Positions 11,152-22,493 of a DNA stretch of 64,000 bases are shown in pieces. A program made the position numbers and the translations under genes. A model generated the notes under the pieces. It was not told where the DNA came from. It ran no database searches and saw nothing but the letters and a program-made list of their open reading frames with translations. Each line of letters starts with the position of its first letter. The first letter of the stretch is position 1. The stretch is from Mesostigma viride. Lineage: Eukaryota; Streptophyta; Mesostigmatophyceae; Mesostigmatales; Mesostigmataceae. The DNA lies in the NCBI GenBank assembly GCA_009746045.1, contig RPFO01000213.1, positions 11,073,593 to 11,137,592 of the forward strand, read 5' to 3'.

Positions 11152-11530
11152 AGTTAGTCTAAGTCTCCCGCCTGTAGCCTAAGTGGACACGTGCCAGCAC
11201 CGCCGGCGCCCAATTGGGTACTGGGACGGTGCTGGACTAGAACAGTCGTGGCATGGACACGTGGCTGTACTCAGTATGTGATGAGCCGGTACCTCAGTAC
11301 CGGGACTGTAGTTGTCATGTTAGGACTGACTAGATCAGGTTGTAACTGATAGGTTAGTCCGTCCAGGATCAGTAAGTTAGTTTAACTTACGCAAAGTCTG
11401 GCCAGCCATCGTTGACGGCTGGCCAGCAGTATATGTGCCACATTATCCTAATGCCAAGGTGTCTCGTCGTTCACGCACACACACGCCATTTGGCAGTGCC
11501 CAAGCATTCCAAGCTTTGTGTTGCATAACT
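11152..11530 (+). repeat. 3' LTR of copia-like element
   Basis: This copy matches the 5' LTR over all 379 bp by eye. It is preceded by the purine tract and followed by the AAGAC duplication, after which repeat unit B resumes. Confidence 0.92.
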
Positions 11531-11655
11531 AAGACCTATAAGGTGCGCTCGCTGCCGGCCAGCCTGAACGTACGTCCCTAAAACATGGTCGACAATGGAA
11601 ATCGGGCAAGAATATCACGGCCCAGGCGCTCCCATGTCAAATACTCCGTTTCTAA

Positions 11656-12193
11656 ACTCCAGACTATAATCAAAATCGTCCACAAAAACTTCCTGGCTTG
11701 ATTCGCACCACCATTGCTAATACACTAACATGTTTGTGCCAAAATCGACCCTCCGCGAGCAGGCGTTCTGCGACCCATTTGTGTTGTGCCGCTGTGATAC
11801 AGCGCTACACATAAAAACTTGCGCAGAAAATATTCACAGCCTTTAAGCATAACTAACAACCTTTCGTTTTTGCTACTGGGCGCCCGAAATGATAAACGCA
11901 CGTGAAAACGCCGGCCACGATTGTCAGGTCGCCATATCCACCTCACTTCATTCCCGCACCCACTTTTTCGCTCCAAAATCGGTTATATTTTTGGTCGAGG
12001 TACCTACTTTCCCGCCATTATACCCGGTACCCGGGTACGGAATCCGGGTACCATGTGCCGGTACCACGGGTCGGGTACATCATGCCGGGTACGGTCCACA
12101 TGGGGTACGGTCCATATAGTGACCCCCCCCCCCGGTACCTCGGTTATAGTGACCACTAGGACGATTTAGGACAAAGTCCTAAATTTAGGACCG
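11656..12193. repeat. Repeat unit C
   Basis: This is a direct copy of unit D with a few substitutions. It ends in a series of GGTACC/GGGTACGG motifs (about 12000-12120), a C-run at 12123-12133 and the 16-bp palindrome followed by CGTGGG. Small reading frames inside it are duplicated with the unit and have no recognisable product. Confidence 0.8.
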
Positions 12194-12209
12194 TGGGATG
12201 ATTAACACT

Positions 12210-12749
12210 AAACTCCAGACTTTAATCAAAATCGTCCACAAAAATTTCCTGGCTTGATTCGCACCACCATTGCTAATACACTAACATGTTTGTGCCAAAA
12301 TCGACCCTCCGCGAGCAGGCGTTCTGCGACCCATTTGTGTTGTGCTGCTGTGCTACAGCGCTACACATAAAAACTTGAGCAGAAAATATTCACAGCCTTT
12401 AAGCATAACTAACAACCTTTCGTTTTTGCTACTGGGCGCCCGAAATGATAAACGCACGTGAAAACGCCGGCCACGATTGTCAGGTCGCCATATCCACCTC
12501 ACTTCATTCCCGCACCCACTTTTTTGCTCCAAAATCGGTTATATTTTTGGTCGAGGTACCTACTTTCCCGCCATTATACCCGGTACCCGGGTACGGAATC
12601 CGGGTACCATGTGCCGGTACCACGGGTCGGGTACATCATGCCGGGTACGGTCCACATGGGGTACGGTCCATATAGTGCCCCCCCCCCCCGGTACCTCGGT
12701 TATAGTGACCACTAGGACGATTTAGGACAAAGTCCTAAATTTAGGACCG
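12210..12749. repeat. Repeat unit D
   Basis: This is the second copy of unit C, again ending in the 16-bp palindrome (12732-12747). The Ty3 element resumes shortly after, between about 12750 and 12793. Confidence 0.8.
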
Positions 12750-12792
12750 TGGGAGCGCTAACAGATAGATAGTACCCCAGATGATAGTTTTT

Positions 12793-13978
12793 GCCTGCCT
12801 GTTTTTATAACTTCTGTATAGGAGCTGAATCATCCCTACCACTACGTGTCCGTCCTCTTATGTTTTTGAATGGTGGCTTAACAGTTCCCCATACTGTTGT
12901 AGACCCCTTCTTGCATGCTGATGAACTTTTGAATGTCTCTGTGTTAGTGGATAGCGGTGCGGCTAGCTCCTTTGTGAGCGAGGCCCTAGTTAGGCGTTTA
13001 GGACTAGTCCCTATCCCTCACACCAAACCTGTCACTGTCCATTATGCTGACGGTCGCACCAGTCATTCCCCGGGTACTGTATCCCTTCCCCTGGTCATAC
13101 AAGGACGTACTGTCAACCTTACGGCCACTATAGCTGTCCTATCACTACCGCGGATGTATTACTAGGATTAGATTGGCACCAGGATAATAAGATTACTATT
13201 AATTATGATACAATGGTCATCTGGTTTCCAGATAGCTCTTACTGGGTACCGGAACGTCATTATAGAGTAGAAAATTTATCCTTAGTAGATATCACTCCTC
13301 CTACACCTGTTGATCCCCCTGTAAGACCTATACCTGAAGTATTAATGTCCAATGATGAGTTGCGATCTGAACTAAAGGAAAATGGATATTTATTATGTAT
13401 GTTCCTTCAGTTAGAAGTACAGGAGATACCTATCCCTAATAATAGTGTGGATATAGATGTGAACACTGTAGATACCATAGGGGTGGGATTTACTGAAAAC
13501 GAAATAGTACTGAGATACATGGCTGTGATAGATTCCTCCAAAGTTTTTGAAGAAAAGACTCCTTCCTATCCTCCTCCTCGTTCTGTTTTACACCGTGTAG
13601 TTATTAAGGACGGTGCAGTTCCTACGCACTCTCCGATGTACCGAATGGGCCCTACCGGAACTAAAACAGATTTTAGTGTCACTATTAGAAGCAGGATTGA
13701 TAGAGCCTAGTAACTCCCCCTACTCAGCTGGTGTCCGGTTAGTCCCTAAGCCAAATGGCAAGTTTCGTTTAGTTACTGATTATAGGAAGTTAATGATATC
13801 ACTGTGAAGTCTAAATACCCTCTACCTCGTATTGATGATATATTTAATAAGGTTAAAGGTTCTACCTGTTTCACTGTACTAGATTGTGCAGATGGTTTTT
13901 GGCAACTGCGAATAGCGCCCGAGGATTGCCATAAAACCGCCTTTGCTACCCCTTTTGGTCATTATCAGTTTAGAGTAG
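12793..13978 (+). pseudogene. Ty3/gypsy protease and first half of reverse transcriptase
   Basis: A retropepsin domain with the active-site triad DSG in LVDSGAASSF (about 12943-12970) is followed, after a frame change near 13140, by its ILG-like DVLLGLDW strand. The RT follows with PKPNGKFRLVTDYR and the motif A stretch TVLDCADGFWQL (about 13880-13910). Further frame changes lie near 13648 and 13795. The RT is cut at 13978 by a LINE fragment. The protein would process the polyprotein and copy element RNA, but this copy cannot encode it intact. Confidence 0.85.
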
Positions 13979-14239
13979 CGGCTATTAAAAATTAAATTAA
14001 ATTAAATTAGAACATGCCTCCGTGGGGAGGTCGTGTAGCACATATTTCATGATGGATGGGGTGGAGGAAGCCGCGTGATCGAACTATCCTAACTCTATCT
14101 AGAAAATCCTAACTACACTACTCATCAAAACGCCTCCTCCGCTTGGGGGGAGGTGGCTTGCCCACAGGGTCGGGCGTGTGCGCCTTGACAATCTTCTTCC
14201 ACCGCTTCTTGTCCTGCATGGCAGTCCAAAGACGGCTAT
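13979..14239 (-). mobile_element. 5'-truncated LINE 3' fragment inserted in Ty3 RT
   Basis: The 247-bp insert (13986-14232) is flanked by a 7-bp duplication CGGCTAT (13979-13985, 14233-14239). On the minus strand it reads the last codons of a LINE ORF2, ending in an Arg-rich tail before the stop, then a 3' UTR and a tail of AATTT-type repeats. It is closely similar to the insert at 38378-38740 and to the 3' end of the LINE at 37222. Short length, TSD and terminal tail identify a dead-on-arrival target-primed insertion. Confidence 0.88.
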
Positions 14240-17116
14240 GGGACTCTGTAATTCTCCTGCCTCTTTTCAAATGTTGATGAATGAAGTGCTTAGACCTGTT
14301 ATGGGTAATTCTCACCTTCCCCAAGTGTCCTCTGATTTAAAGGATCCTTCCTTCTCCTCTGTTTCTTTAGCCGAGCACGATCGCTCTTGTGCCCAGGCTT
14401 ACTTAGATGACATCCTTATTTACTCCCCAGATTTTGAAACACACCTACGTGATCAAGAAGGTCTTAGAAATATTAATGTCTGAAAATTCTTTGTGGGCTC
14501 GCCGTGCTAAAGTTCGTTCTGGTAGGAGTGTACCATTTTTAGGACATGTTTTGTCAGATGCCGGTGTCGCTACCGACCCGGATAAAACCAAGTCAATTCA
14601 GGATTGGCCTACCCCTACCGACGTTAAAAGTGTACGTAGTTTCTTAGGGATTGCCTCTTACTATAGGCGTTTTATCCCTCGTTTTGCAACTATAGCAGCC
14701 CCTATCAATCATTTGTTAAAGAAAGATATCCCCTTTCTCTGGAGTAGTGAGTGTCAATCTGCTTTTCAGTGTTTAATATCCCTACTTCTCTCTCCTCCCG
14801 TTCTCATCCTACCCGATACTACCAAACCCTTTGTGGTAGCTACAGACGCTAGTAAGGTAGCTATAGGGGGGGTCCTTCTCCAGGATCAGGGTCAGGGCTT
14901 ACAGCCAATTGAGTATATCTCTAGGACAATGCTCCCCGCGGAGCGTAACTATCCTGTACACCAGCAGGAACTATTAGCTGTGGTGTATTGTTGCCACGCG
15001 TGGCAGCACTTTCCCAATTTGATGTTTGCCTGAATGAACCCTGTGAGATAGATCCTTATAGATTAGTTATATACAAACGGACCATCGTCCCCTTACCCAT
15101 CTTCTCTCCCAACCCAACCTTACCCCTCGTCAAGCGCGCTGGATGGAGTTTTTAGCACAGTTTTCCCCTTTTAAACTTCAATATGTTAAAGGTGTAGATA
15201 ACATAGTGCCTGATGCCCTCTCCCGCCGCGCAGATTACTCCTTTTTCGAGGACTTAGATGTTCTCAATACTACTCTAGTTCCTACCACTCTTGGTGTAAC
15301 CCCTTATGGTGAACTACCGGATGATGAACATTATGCCTACCTCTTTCATACTGCTGTTCGTATGCCTGACCTCCTTTCTCACGTAGGACTCTCTCTCCCG
15401 TGTGAGGCCCTTCCTGTGGTCTCTGTGGGGGGGGAGGGGAAAAATAAAATTTCTATACCGCTTAGCCATATAGCGACTAGGTCAGGAAAGTCCTATGATA
15501 ACATAGTCCCTCTAGGACCTCCCCTTCTCTTTGGCAAGGCGGTAGGAGACCTCTTTAAACCTGATATAGATACTTCTGTAGCGATGCCTACCTCTGATCT
15601 CGAACGCCTTATCAGTAGATTTACGGCCACTGAGCCGGAAGCTTTAGCTGCTATTGCCTCCCATCCCCAACAGTTAGGCAAATACCCCTGTAAATTTGTA
15701 GGTGGGTTTTTATATGTGCAGTTGACAGATTCTCCCCCTCAATGGCGCCTGTATGTCCCTCCTATCTGTCGCTCCTCCTTGCTTTTTGAGTTGCATGATT
15801 TAGCTGCTCACCAGGGCGGTAAACGGGTACGGGATCTAGTAACCCGTTCCTACTACTGGCCTTCCCTCAGGATGTAGATGAGTATGTTAGGACCTGCCAA
15901 TCTTGTCAGGAAATGAAACCTAACAACGTAGGGCAGATAGCCGAGCCTAGGACCCTTCCTGACCCCATCATGCCATGGGATTCCCTTATGATGGATTTTG
16001 TAGGACCTTTTAGAAAGAATGGTAAGGGTAATGCTCAGATCCTTGTGTTTGTAGATCGCTTTACGCGTATGTGCCATCTCGTGCCTTGTCCCTTGGAACT
16101 CACCGCACGCGATTGTGCCCGCCTATACCTCAATAATGTTTATAGATACCATGGTTTGAGTAGGCAGTTTATTTCTGACAAAGATAAGTTATTTACTTCT
16201 GAGTTTTGGCTGCCAGCAGTTCTTCGCTGCTATCGGTACCAAGGTCACCTTCGGTACTGCCTACCACTCCTCCTCTTCTCATTTAGTAGAACGTTTGAAT
16301 AGAGTAGTGGAAGAAGCTCTGCGGCACTATGTGAATGGTTCTGGGAGTGATTGGGAGGATTATCTATGTCTGGTAGAGTTTTCCCTTAACAATTGCCCTC
16401 AAGCCGCGCATGGTTATACGCCCTTCTTCCTAGATACAGGTAGACAACCTCTTACCCCTACCTCTCTCTTAGCCAGTCCTTTAAGGGACAAGGATGATGT
16501 GTCCCGAGATACTGTAGAAGGTGTGCAGGCGTTATTAGATAAGATGAAGAATGCCCACGACAATGCTATTGCAGGGTACCATAGGGCGCAGGCCAAGTAC
16601 CTTGCTAGGTTGCGTGCCTCATTAGATAGAAGAGCACCTGAGATAGAAATAGGAGATTTAGTCTTAGTAGAAGGCCCTCGTGTTGGCCGATTCGCTCACA
16701 AGTTCGAGGCTGAACTTAAAGTGAAACTCAGGCCCGCCTTCTTAGGACCCTTCCGTGTGTTGTCTAGAGTAGGTAATTTCTTGTATGAGATAGATATCCC
16801 TACCTCTTGGCAAACCCATTCGCACACCTTTCATAGAAGCCAGCTAAAGCTTTACCACCAAAGCACGTTTGCTGGTAGAGAGTTAGCCCCTGCCCCTTTA
16901 GAGCGTAATCCTGATACTGGTGAGGTAGAGGACGAGGTAGAGAGTATCGTGGCCCATAGAGACATTAAAAGAGGCCGTGGTACTCAACGCCAGTATAAGG
17001 TTAAATGGATGTATGCTCGTAGCGAGGTAGTAGATAAAGTCTGGTATACGGAGAGTGAGTTAGTAGATGGGTGTAGTCGCCTTTTGCAGGACTATAAAAC
17101 CCTGCACAAGCTCTAG
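14240..17116 (+). pseudogene. Ty3/gypsy RT, RNase H, integrase and chromodomain
   Basis: RT resumes with MGLCNSPASFQ and the catalytic YLDDILIY (about 14398-14421), then the FLGHVLS and FLGIASYYRRF stretches. RNase H follows (VVATDASKVAIGGVL near 14840). After frame changes between 15030 and 15140, integrase shows its HHCC zinc site (about 15800-15910), a catalytic core with Asp near 15985 and Asp in FISDKDK near 16175, Glu in LVERLNR near 16290, and a GPF module near 16745. The C-terminus (about 16935-17105) is a chromodomain, which targets chromovirus integration to modified chromatin. Stops at 15033, 15875 and 16302 break this copy. Confidence 0.9.
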
Positions 17117-17141
17117 TTGTAGACCTTCTCCTCTCTTATAT

Positions 17142-18031
17142 TACAGTCATTCCCGCGTTAAGTTGCGATCGCCCCCTAAAATTTGGCGCCGCAACTTAAC
17201 GCGGGAACGCAACTTAACGGTAGAATTAGGCTAGCAGCCCACCACCTCCTCCTCTGACGGACTTCTATACGGCATTCGACAGCTCTCGTCAAGCCCGATC
17301 CATCTGCAGCGTCAAAGCCGGCCAAAGTCCATTTTCCAGGCCAGATAGTATTTTGGACAAAGGCGGGCTGCAAAACACGCCGTGGGCAGCCACGCAGTGC
17401 CTGCATTTTGTAACACAAATGTGTGTTTTAACCCTCTGACTTCGGCTCTCTTTTTGGCGGGTTACTTAGTTGCCAGCCGGCTTCACGTTTGACTGTGACA
17501 AAACATGGGAACAGTCGTGAGGGAAGCTTCATTTACTGTCAATGGCCTGCATGTAAAGAATAATAACAACATGGAGGCCACATGCAGCGAGACTGCCTGT
17601 GGCCTCAACGACCTTGTCTTTGCCCTTATGTGGTGCCGTGCATTCGGCATGATGATGGTAATTTCCGGCAAGATGTCTCAATTACATACCCTGCATGGTT
17701 GTGGATTCTTATGTACCGCAGCCCGCAGGCTGCAAAACTGAGTTTGTAAGGTTGCATTCGCGCTTTACACCTAAGCCAGCAGGCGGGGAAATTTGCGCGC
17801 CAGTGGGGCTTGCGTATTTTGCCGCCTAAAATCACGTAGCGGGTCCGGACTTGGCAAAAAATGGCCTCCTGTGCGGCCAAAAATTGCCTGACACCTACAA
17901 ATCGAGTCATTACCGCGTTAAGTTGCGATGGCCTCCATGCTTAAGTTGTGGTCGCCCCCCAAACTTCGACGCCGCAACTTAACGCGGGAACGCAACCTTA
18001 AGAAACGCAACTTAACGCGGGAATGACTGTA
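17142..18031. mobile_element. TA-flanked inverted-repeat element (pogo/Tigger-like, non-autonomous)
   Basis: The 886-bp element 17144-18029 begins CAGTCATTCCCGCGTTAAGT and ends with the exact reverse complement; the inverted repeats match for at least 23 bp. It is flanked by TA on both sides. TA target sites with CAGT termini are the signature of Tc1/mariner elements, and this terminal sequence style is typical of the pogo/Tigger branch. The core CGCGTTAAGTTGCG recurs internally near both ends (about 17190-17220, 17910-17930, 17970-18010). No transposase frame was found. It lies between Ty3 pol and the extra reading frame. Confidence 0.8.
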
Positions 18032-18080
18032 TGTCTGCTGTCGACGGGTGGTTGGTTGTCCCCTCCCCTCCGCAGCCGTC

Positions 18081-19035
18081 ATGTCAGAGCCTACCCCTCC
18101 GTTGGAGTCACTGCCGCCTACCCCTGATCCGGAGCAATATTATGAGGTCCTTCCGGGCCGGTGGGTCTCCAGGTCCAGCTTCCCTGGTGGCCCAATCCAT
18201 TCTGCCCTGCAGGCGAGTCATGCTGCTCTGGTTCGGGCCGCCCTCTTCGGGGTCTCCTGGTTTGGACCGGACCCACAGGAACCGCAGCAGTTGGTTGTCC
18301 ATGGGTTCGACGACGCTGGACACTGTCTCCTTGAGTGTGGGTCCCGCTGCCCTGCCCTTGGGCAGATAGATGCCATCCTCCAGTGTCCCAGGATTTTCTC
18401 CTACCTTTCTACCCCTGTGGGCCGCTCTTGCCTCAGGGATGTTTTCCCATGGCTTCCGGCAGAGGGCGACGCTGAGTTAGATGACCATCCCTGTGACCTC
18501 CTGCGGGCGGTCGAGTTCATGGAGATTGCGGACCAGTCGGCGGGGGTGTTAGCACATGGCGATCCTTCCCCTGTGGATGCACCGGTAGAGTCGCAGTACA
18601 CGCCGGAGTATTCGGCCTCAGTCGCAGCTTCCTAGCTCCTCCTCCGTGTCGGCGCCTTCTCCTGTTCCGTCATCACCGCGGTCGACCAGGCGCGTGTCGG
18701 TGGAGCCGACGCCTACCCCTCCGGGCGTGGATCCAGAGCCTGACCACCTTGCGGCTACCGTGTCTGCAATGCAGGCCCAGATCCAGTCCTTAGCCTCGGC
18801 ATTCGGGGCCTTCATGGCGTCTCAGTCGCCTGCTTTAGTTGCGCCAGGTGTGGCGTCTGTTGCTGCTGTGCCACCTACCCCTCCTGTTGCCTCGGTGACT
18901 ACGGCTTCGCCTGCGCCCCAGTGCGAGCCCGCGGTCGCTGTGGTTTTGTCTGCTGCTGCGACTCCTACTCCTCCTGCTGCCTCCGCGCCTGTGACCGCCG
19001 TACCTGCGCCTTCGCGCGAGTCTCCTGCCCCCAGT
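18081..19035 (+). CDS. Ty3 post-pol ORF3, 5' part (unknown product)
   Basis: Removing the TA-flanked element leaves about 78 bp between the pol stop (17116) and this ATG. The encoded protein starts MSEPTPPLESLPP, has a compact region rich in Trp, Phe and Cys (about 18140-18480), then after a stop at 18633-18635 shifts one frame into a Pro/Ala/Val-rich linker with a short helical segment (about 18740-18840). It is cut at 19035 by an insertion and resumes at 21090. I recognise no family. Position after pol is where some Ty3 elements carry an env-like or antisense-derived gene, but no signal peptide or clear membrane span is seen here. Confidence 0.55.
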
Positions 19036-21089
19036 GTGAGATCATACGCCGTATAATACGGTATAATACGGTATAATACGTTATGCGCTGGTTTTTAGCG
19101 TATAATTTTTCATACGTAATACGTTTTAGCGCATAATGACGCATAATGACGTATAATACCGTATAATGCCGTATTTTCCGCGGTTTTTTTACGTTTTGCG
19201 CGGCTAGGATGCCAGAACGACAGGGCAACGATTTGAAGCCACAGATTTCGTATCTCTACTAAGTACTGACCCGTCTGAACTTTCACAATTCGACGCGATC
19301 TTATTTTGAAATTGTGGTGCACAGTGCGCGCACCGTGCGGAGGTGGCCATGGCGACGTGCGTTCCGTTAAAATATGGCTAATCCGGCGGGCGACATGCGA
19401 AAAAATTAAGCCGATGGTTAAAAGTGATGTTCTATTATGATGTTTCATAGCAAGATCTGCACTATTTGCAAATTCGCTGCCTTTGTTGGTACAGATTTGC
19501 ACGGGGGTCTCATCAAACAATTTGGCCGCGATGAATAATCTAGCATGTGTGCCTGCGACGGTAGAACTCGATATTCGTGGGTTATTATTTTGATGCAGCA
19601 AGAGCCGTTTAGTAACGGACACCATGAAAATAACCTAAGCATCTTCGATCTGCGGCCATTTCCTGTCATTTCTAAAATGATTTCGTTCAGGCCTGCGCGA
19701 TCCGCGGTTAATCCATCCATGGCTGGCTGGCTTTTCTTGCGCGCCTGGGTAGGAAATAATGCCGGCCGTGGTACGTTGATTTGCCGCATGTCACCGCCCA
19801 GTCTGTTTGCGCTCTTAATGAACCTGGCATGAAACTTTTTGCGCCGTTTCTGGGTTTTTCTTGCTATTTTGTTCTCCACTTGTTGCAGTTGTGCTATCAG
19901 TCAGATTTTCCGCAGCTTTCAATGGTTTTCCTTACGCTGCGTATGCCATGCTTCCTAAAGCTACCCAGAATTGATCGGGCAGTTATCTGGCTTTGCTACG
20001 CTTCCTGTATGGAGGTTTTCACACGGTAGACATTCTATATTGCGTAGTCAAGGACCCTAGCTGCCTGGGAGCGGCATCACCGTTGCAAGGAGCTGGCGAG
20101 CTCATAGACGCCTGTCATGCTCTTCAGCCTGCTGGAAAACAAGGTTGTTGTATGGAAGGTGAGAATATGTGAGTTACTTATCACATCCCCACCTGTTTAG
20201 CCTCCGTGGTCCCCCAACGGGGACACGAGATTAATTAATATTAATTAATTAATTCAGTTAATTAATTAATTAATGCACACCACGAGTCACACACCTGTAG
20301 TCACATGCAGCTCAGTATATTCACATAGCATCGCACCATGCAAACATACTGCATGCATTAATTGTATACTACTGTAGTATTTGCGTGCATGCACAGCCAC
20401 ATATATATATTAAAATATGTAATTACTTGCATCAAAGTGAAGGCACCCAAGTAAACATAACCAATATAAAGCCACATATATATATTAAAAATATAATTAC
20501 TTACAGCAGAGTGAAATCACTCTTAAACCAAAGCAAACGCCCAGCTATAAACCTATATACAGAGCCATGTCAAAGCTCTATACTACGATATAAGACCAAT
20601 GGAAACGCCTAACGGGAGGAACCTAATAGCCCTGCTGCACCGCAAAATCAGCCCGCGTACGGCGGAGCATGATGTCAGCCATGGCCCGAGTCAGCGCCAC
20701 CGACAAGCGCTGACGCCAATATGACGTCCAGGTCCGCGCCGACCATGGGGCCCGCTGGCCCTCCAGGCCCTCCAGGCCAGCCACATATATACACACATAC
20801 ACACAATTATGCATGCGCACGTTTACATTCTCAGTATTACATGCAATACATCGATCGTGTCCACAATGTCCACCGTATAGAGTATAGCCGAGGGTAGGGC
20901 AACCTTGGATTATGTCCAAAACAGTGTTAAAAACATGTGGATTGATGGTGGGTGTCTTAAAATGTGTAAAATCAGAGTATTCTGAGTGTGTCCGTACGAT
21001 AACGTATAATATCGTATTATACCGTATCATACCGTATTATTCATTATACTCCACCGTGACCGTATAACGCGTATAACGTACGATCTCAC
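19036..21089. mobile_element. 2.05-kb inverted-repeat element interrupting ORF3
   Basis: The insert begins GTGAGATCATACG and ends CGTACGATCTCAC. Its subterminal regions are packed with variants of GTATAATAC (about 19045-19175 and 20990-21080). The interior is AT-rich in places, with TTAATTAA clusters at 20231-20272. Removing it joins two halves of an otherwise continuous frame. Clustered subterminal motifs are usual for hAT- or Mutator-type elements, where transposase binds, but I see no convincing target duplication or transposase frame. Superfamily is left open. Confidence 0.65.
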
Positions 21090-22493
21090 TCTGCCTGCCC
21101 CTGCGATCGCGCCCGCCGTCGCTGCTTCCGAGCCTCCACAAGCTCAGTCGCAGCCGTCGCGGGGCTTCTTTGGCGATGCGAGCGGGCTTCCCAGGCTCTG
21201 GGAGGGGGGTCCCCCGCAGCGGATTCCAGTGCCAGACTGGAGCCTGGATGGTAGCCAGTTTTATGGTAAGGTGCCTGTCCCCACGGGCCCCATTTTCAAC
21301 ATGTGGCCTGAGGGTGCGCCTCCAACGGAGATCGGGGCGTCAGCTGTGGTGGCGGGTCCGTCGCGGTCTCCTGCGGTAGCGGGTCCGTCGCGGCCTCCTG
21401 TGGCGCCGGCGCCTCCTGCGCCCGTGCAGGATCCTACCCCTGTTTCGGTTCCTGCCCCTTCAGCTCCGCGCTCGCTGGCTGCGGTTGTTAGGGCCAGCGG
21501 CATTGATCATCGCTCCCTCCGCGCTACCGACTCCTTAAGGGAGTTGTCCCAGGGCGACCGGGAACGTGCCCCCTCTGTGGCGCATGCTATGCCGGAGTCG
21601 CGAGATTCGCCAGTTCCTGGGTACGGTATGTCTGCGCTCGCCTGCCGACAGTGTGACCTTAGACCGCGCGTCGCTGCTGAGCTGGCCATTTCGCCCATGT
21701 CCTATGGGTTCCCAGGTGTGTCGGGCGCCGCGGGACCGTAACCTACCCATTGATACTGATCGGCCTCCGTTTGACATGGTTATTGTATCAGATCCTGTGT
21801 TCCAGGGTGAGATCCTGGTTCGTCGCGTCCTCTATCGCTGGGCGAGGCGTCACAACGACTTGGACACCTACGGTGGTTACCAGTGGGCTTATCCTCCGCC
21901 TCTGGGCATTATGGCCTCGGATGCCCTTACGGTCGAGTACCCTGCCGCGCCTGGTGCTACGTATGGTGCGGTGCACCTGCAGCCCATCCTGGAGTGGGAT
22001 GCCCGCCGCCCAGTGCCTCTCCCGGGCCAGGGCCTGGATTCCCGTGGTCATCCTCCCCCTCGTGCTAGCGAGTATCTAGAGACGTTTGGGTCGCGACAGT
22101 GCGCTCGGCGGTGGCGTTCACGTGAGATTCGGCACATCAGGTTGTGGCCGGCTAATGTGGAGCCTCTGCTAGATCTGTTCTTCCCGACGGGTCTGCGTCA
22201 TCGGATCCGGTATCATCGCCTACTCCTTCGGGCTCTCTGTCTGATCGCGGTAGAGCCTTTCCTTCGGCTCTTTGCCTGTGGCTTCTTAGTAGACTGGGCT
22301 CGGGGCCAGGTGGTCCTAACGCAGCCGGCATAGGTATTACTGGGCCTTTCTGGGCCTTTTTCCTGATGGCGTGTGGGCCGATGTTCTTCTCACTGTAGAT
22401 AGGCATGATAACGCGGACGACGTGGCCCACTACCATGCGTATCTGGATGTTCTGCTGGCCTCGCGTGGTACCTACCAGACTGATGGCAACTAG
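21090..22493 (+). CDS. Ty3 post-pol ORF3, 3' part (unknown product)
   Basis: This continues the frame cut at 19035. It passes through a Pro/Ala/Val-rich linker, then a well-folded-looking domain (about 21600-22490) rich in Arg, Trp, Tyr and Leu. The readable path uses three frames: one to about 21650, a second to about 22325, and a third ending in a natural stop at 22491-22493. One hydrophobic stretch near 22220-22290 could be a membrane segment or a buried helix. Together with the 5' part it would be nearly 790 residues. No known domain is recognised. Confidence 0.5.

Larger units (their letters stand above)
4050..11535 (+). mobile_element. Copia-like LTR retrotransposon, complete with TSD
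   Basis: Two 379-bp direct LTRs, 4055-4433 and 11152-11530, appear identical by eye and are flanked by the 5-bp target duplication AAGAC (4050-4054, 11531-11535). A purine tract ending AAAGTGGG (11144-11151) immediately precedes the 3' LTR. The internal region encodes Gag, a zinc knuckle, integrase, a protease-like domain, reverse transcriptase and RNase H, in that order. A primer-binding site was not recognised after 4433. Identical LTRs imply a very recent insertion, yet the coding region has several frame breaks, mostly at homopolymers. Confidence 0.92.
2967..11655. repeat. Repeat unit B (interrupted by copia-like element)
   Basis: This is the second copy of unit A, lacking the triple-hairpin element but carrying the 7.5-kb LTR retrotransposon at 4055-11530. 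Sequence continuing unit A after its copy of the target (2809-2942) reappears at 11531-11655, which pins the retrotransposon junctions. Confidence 0.85.
692..12747. mobile_element. Compound repeat block inserted in the Ty3 element
   Basis: The block between Ty3 gag and protease consists of two near-identical units of about 1.21 kb (A, B) and two of about 0.54 kb (C, D), each pair in direct orientation. A 16-bp perfect palindrome, GTCCTAAATTTAGGAC, opens units A and B (692-707, 2967-2982) and closes units C and D (12176-12191, 12732-12747). B followed by C reads like one full element with this palindrome at both ends, and A and D like extra partial copies. Two younger elements sit inside, one in A and one in B. 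No transposase reading frame was seen, so the class is unknown; a non-autonomous DNA transposon is the likeliest reading. Target-site duplication at the outer edges was not identified. Confidence 0.6.
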
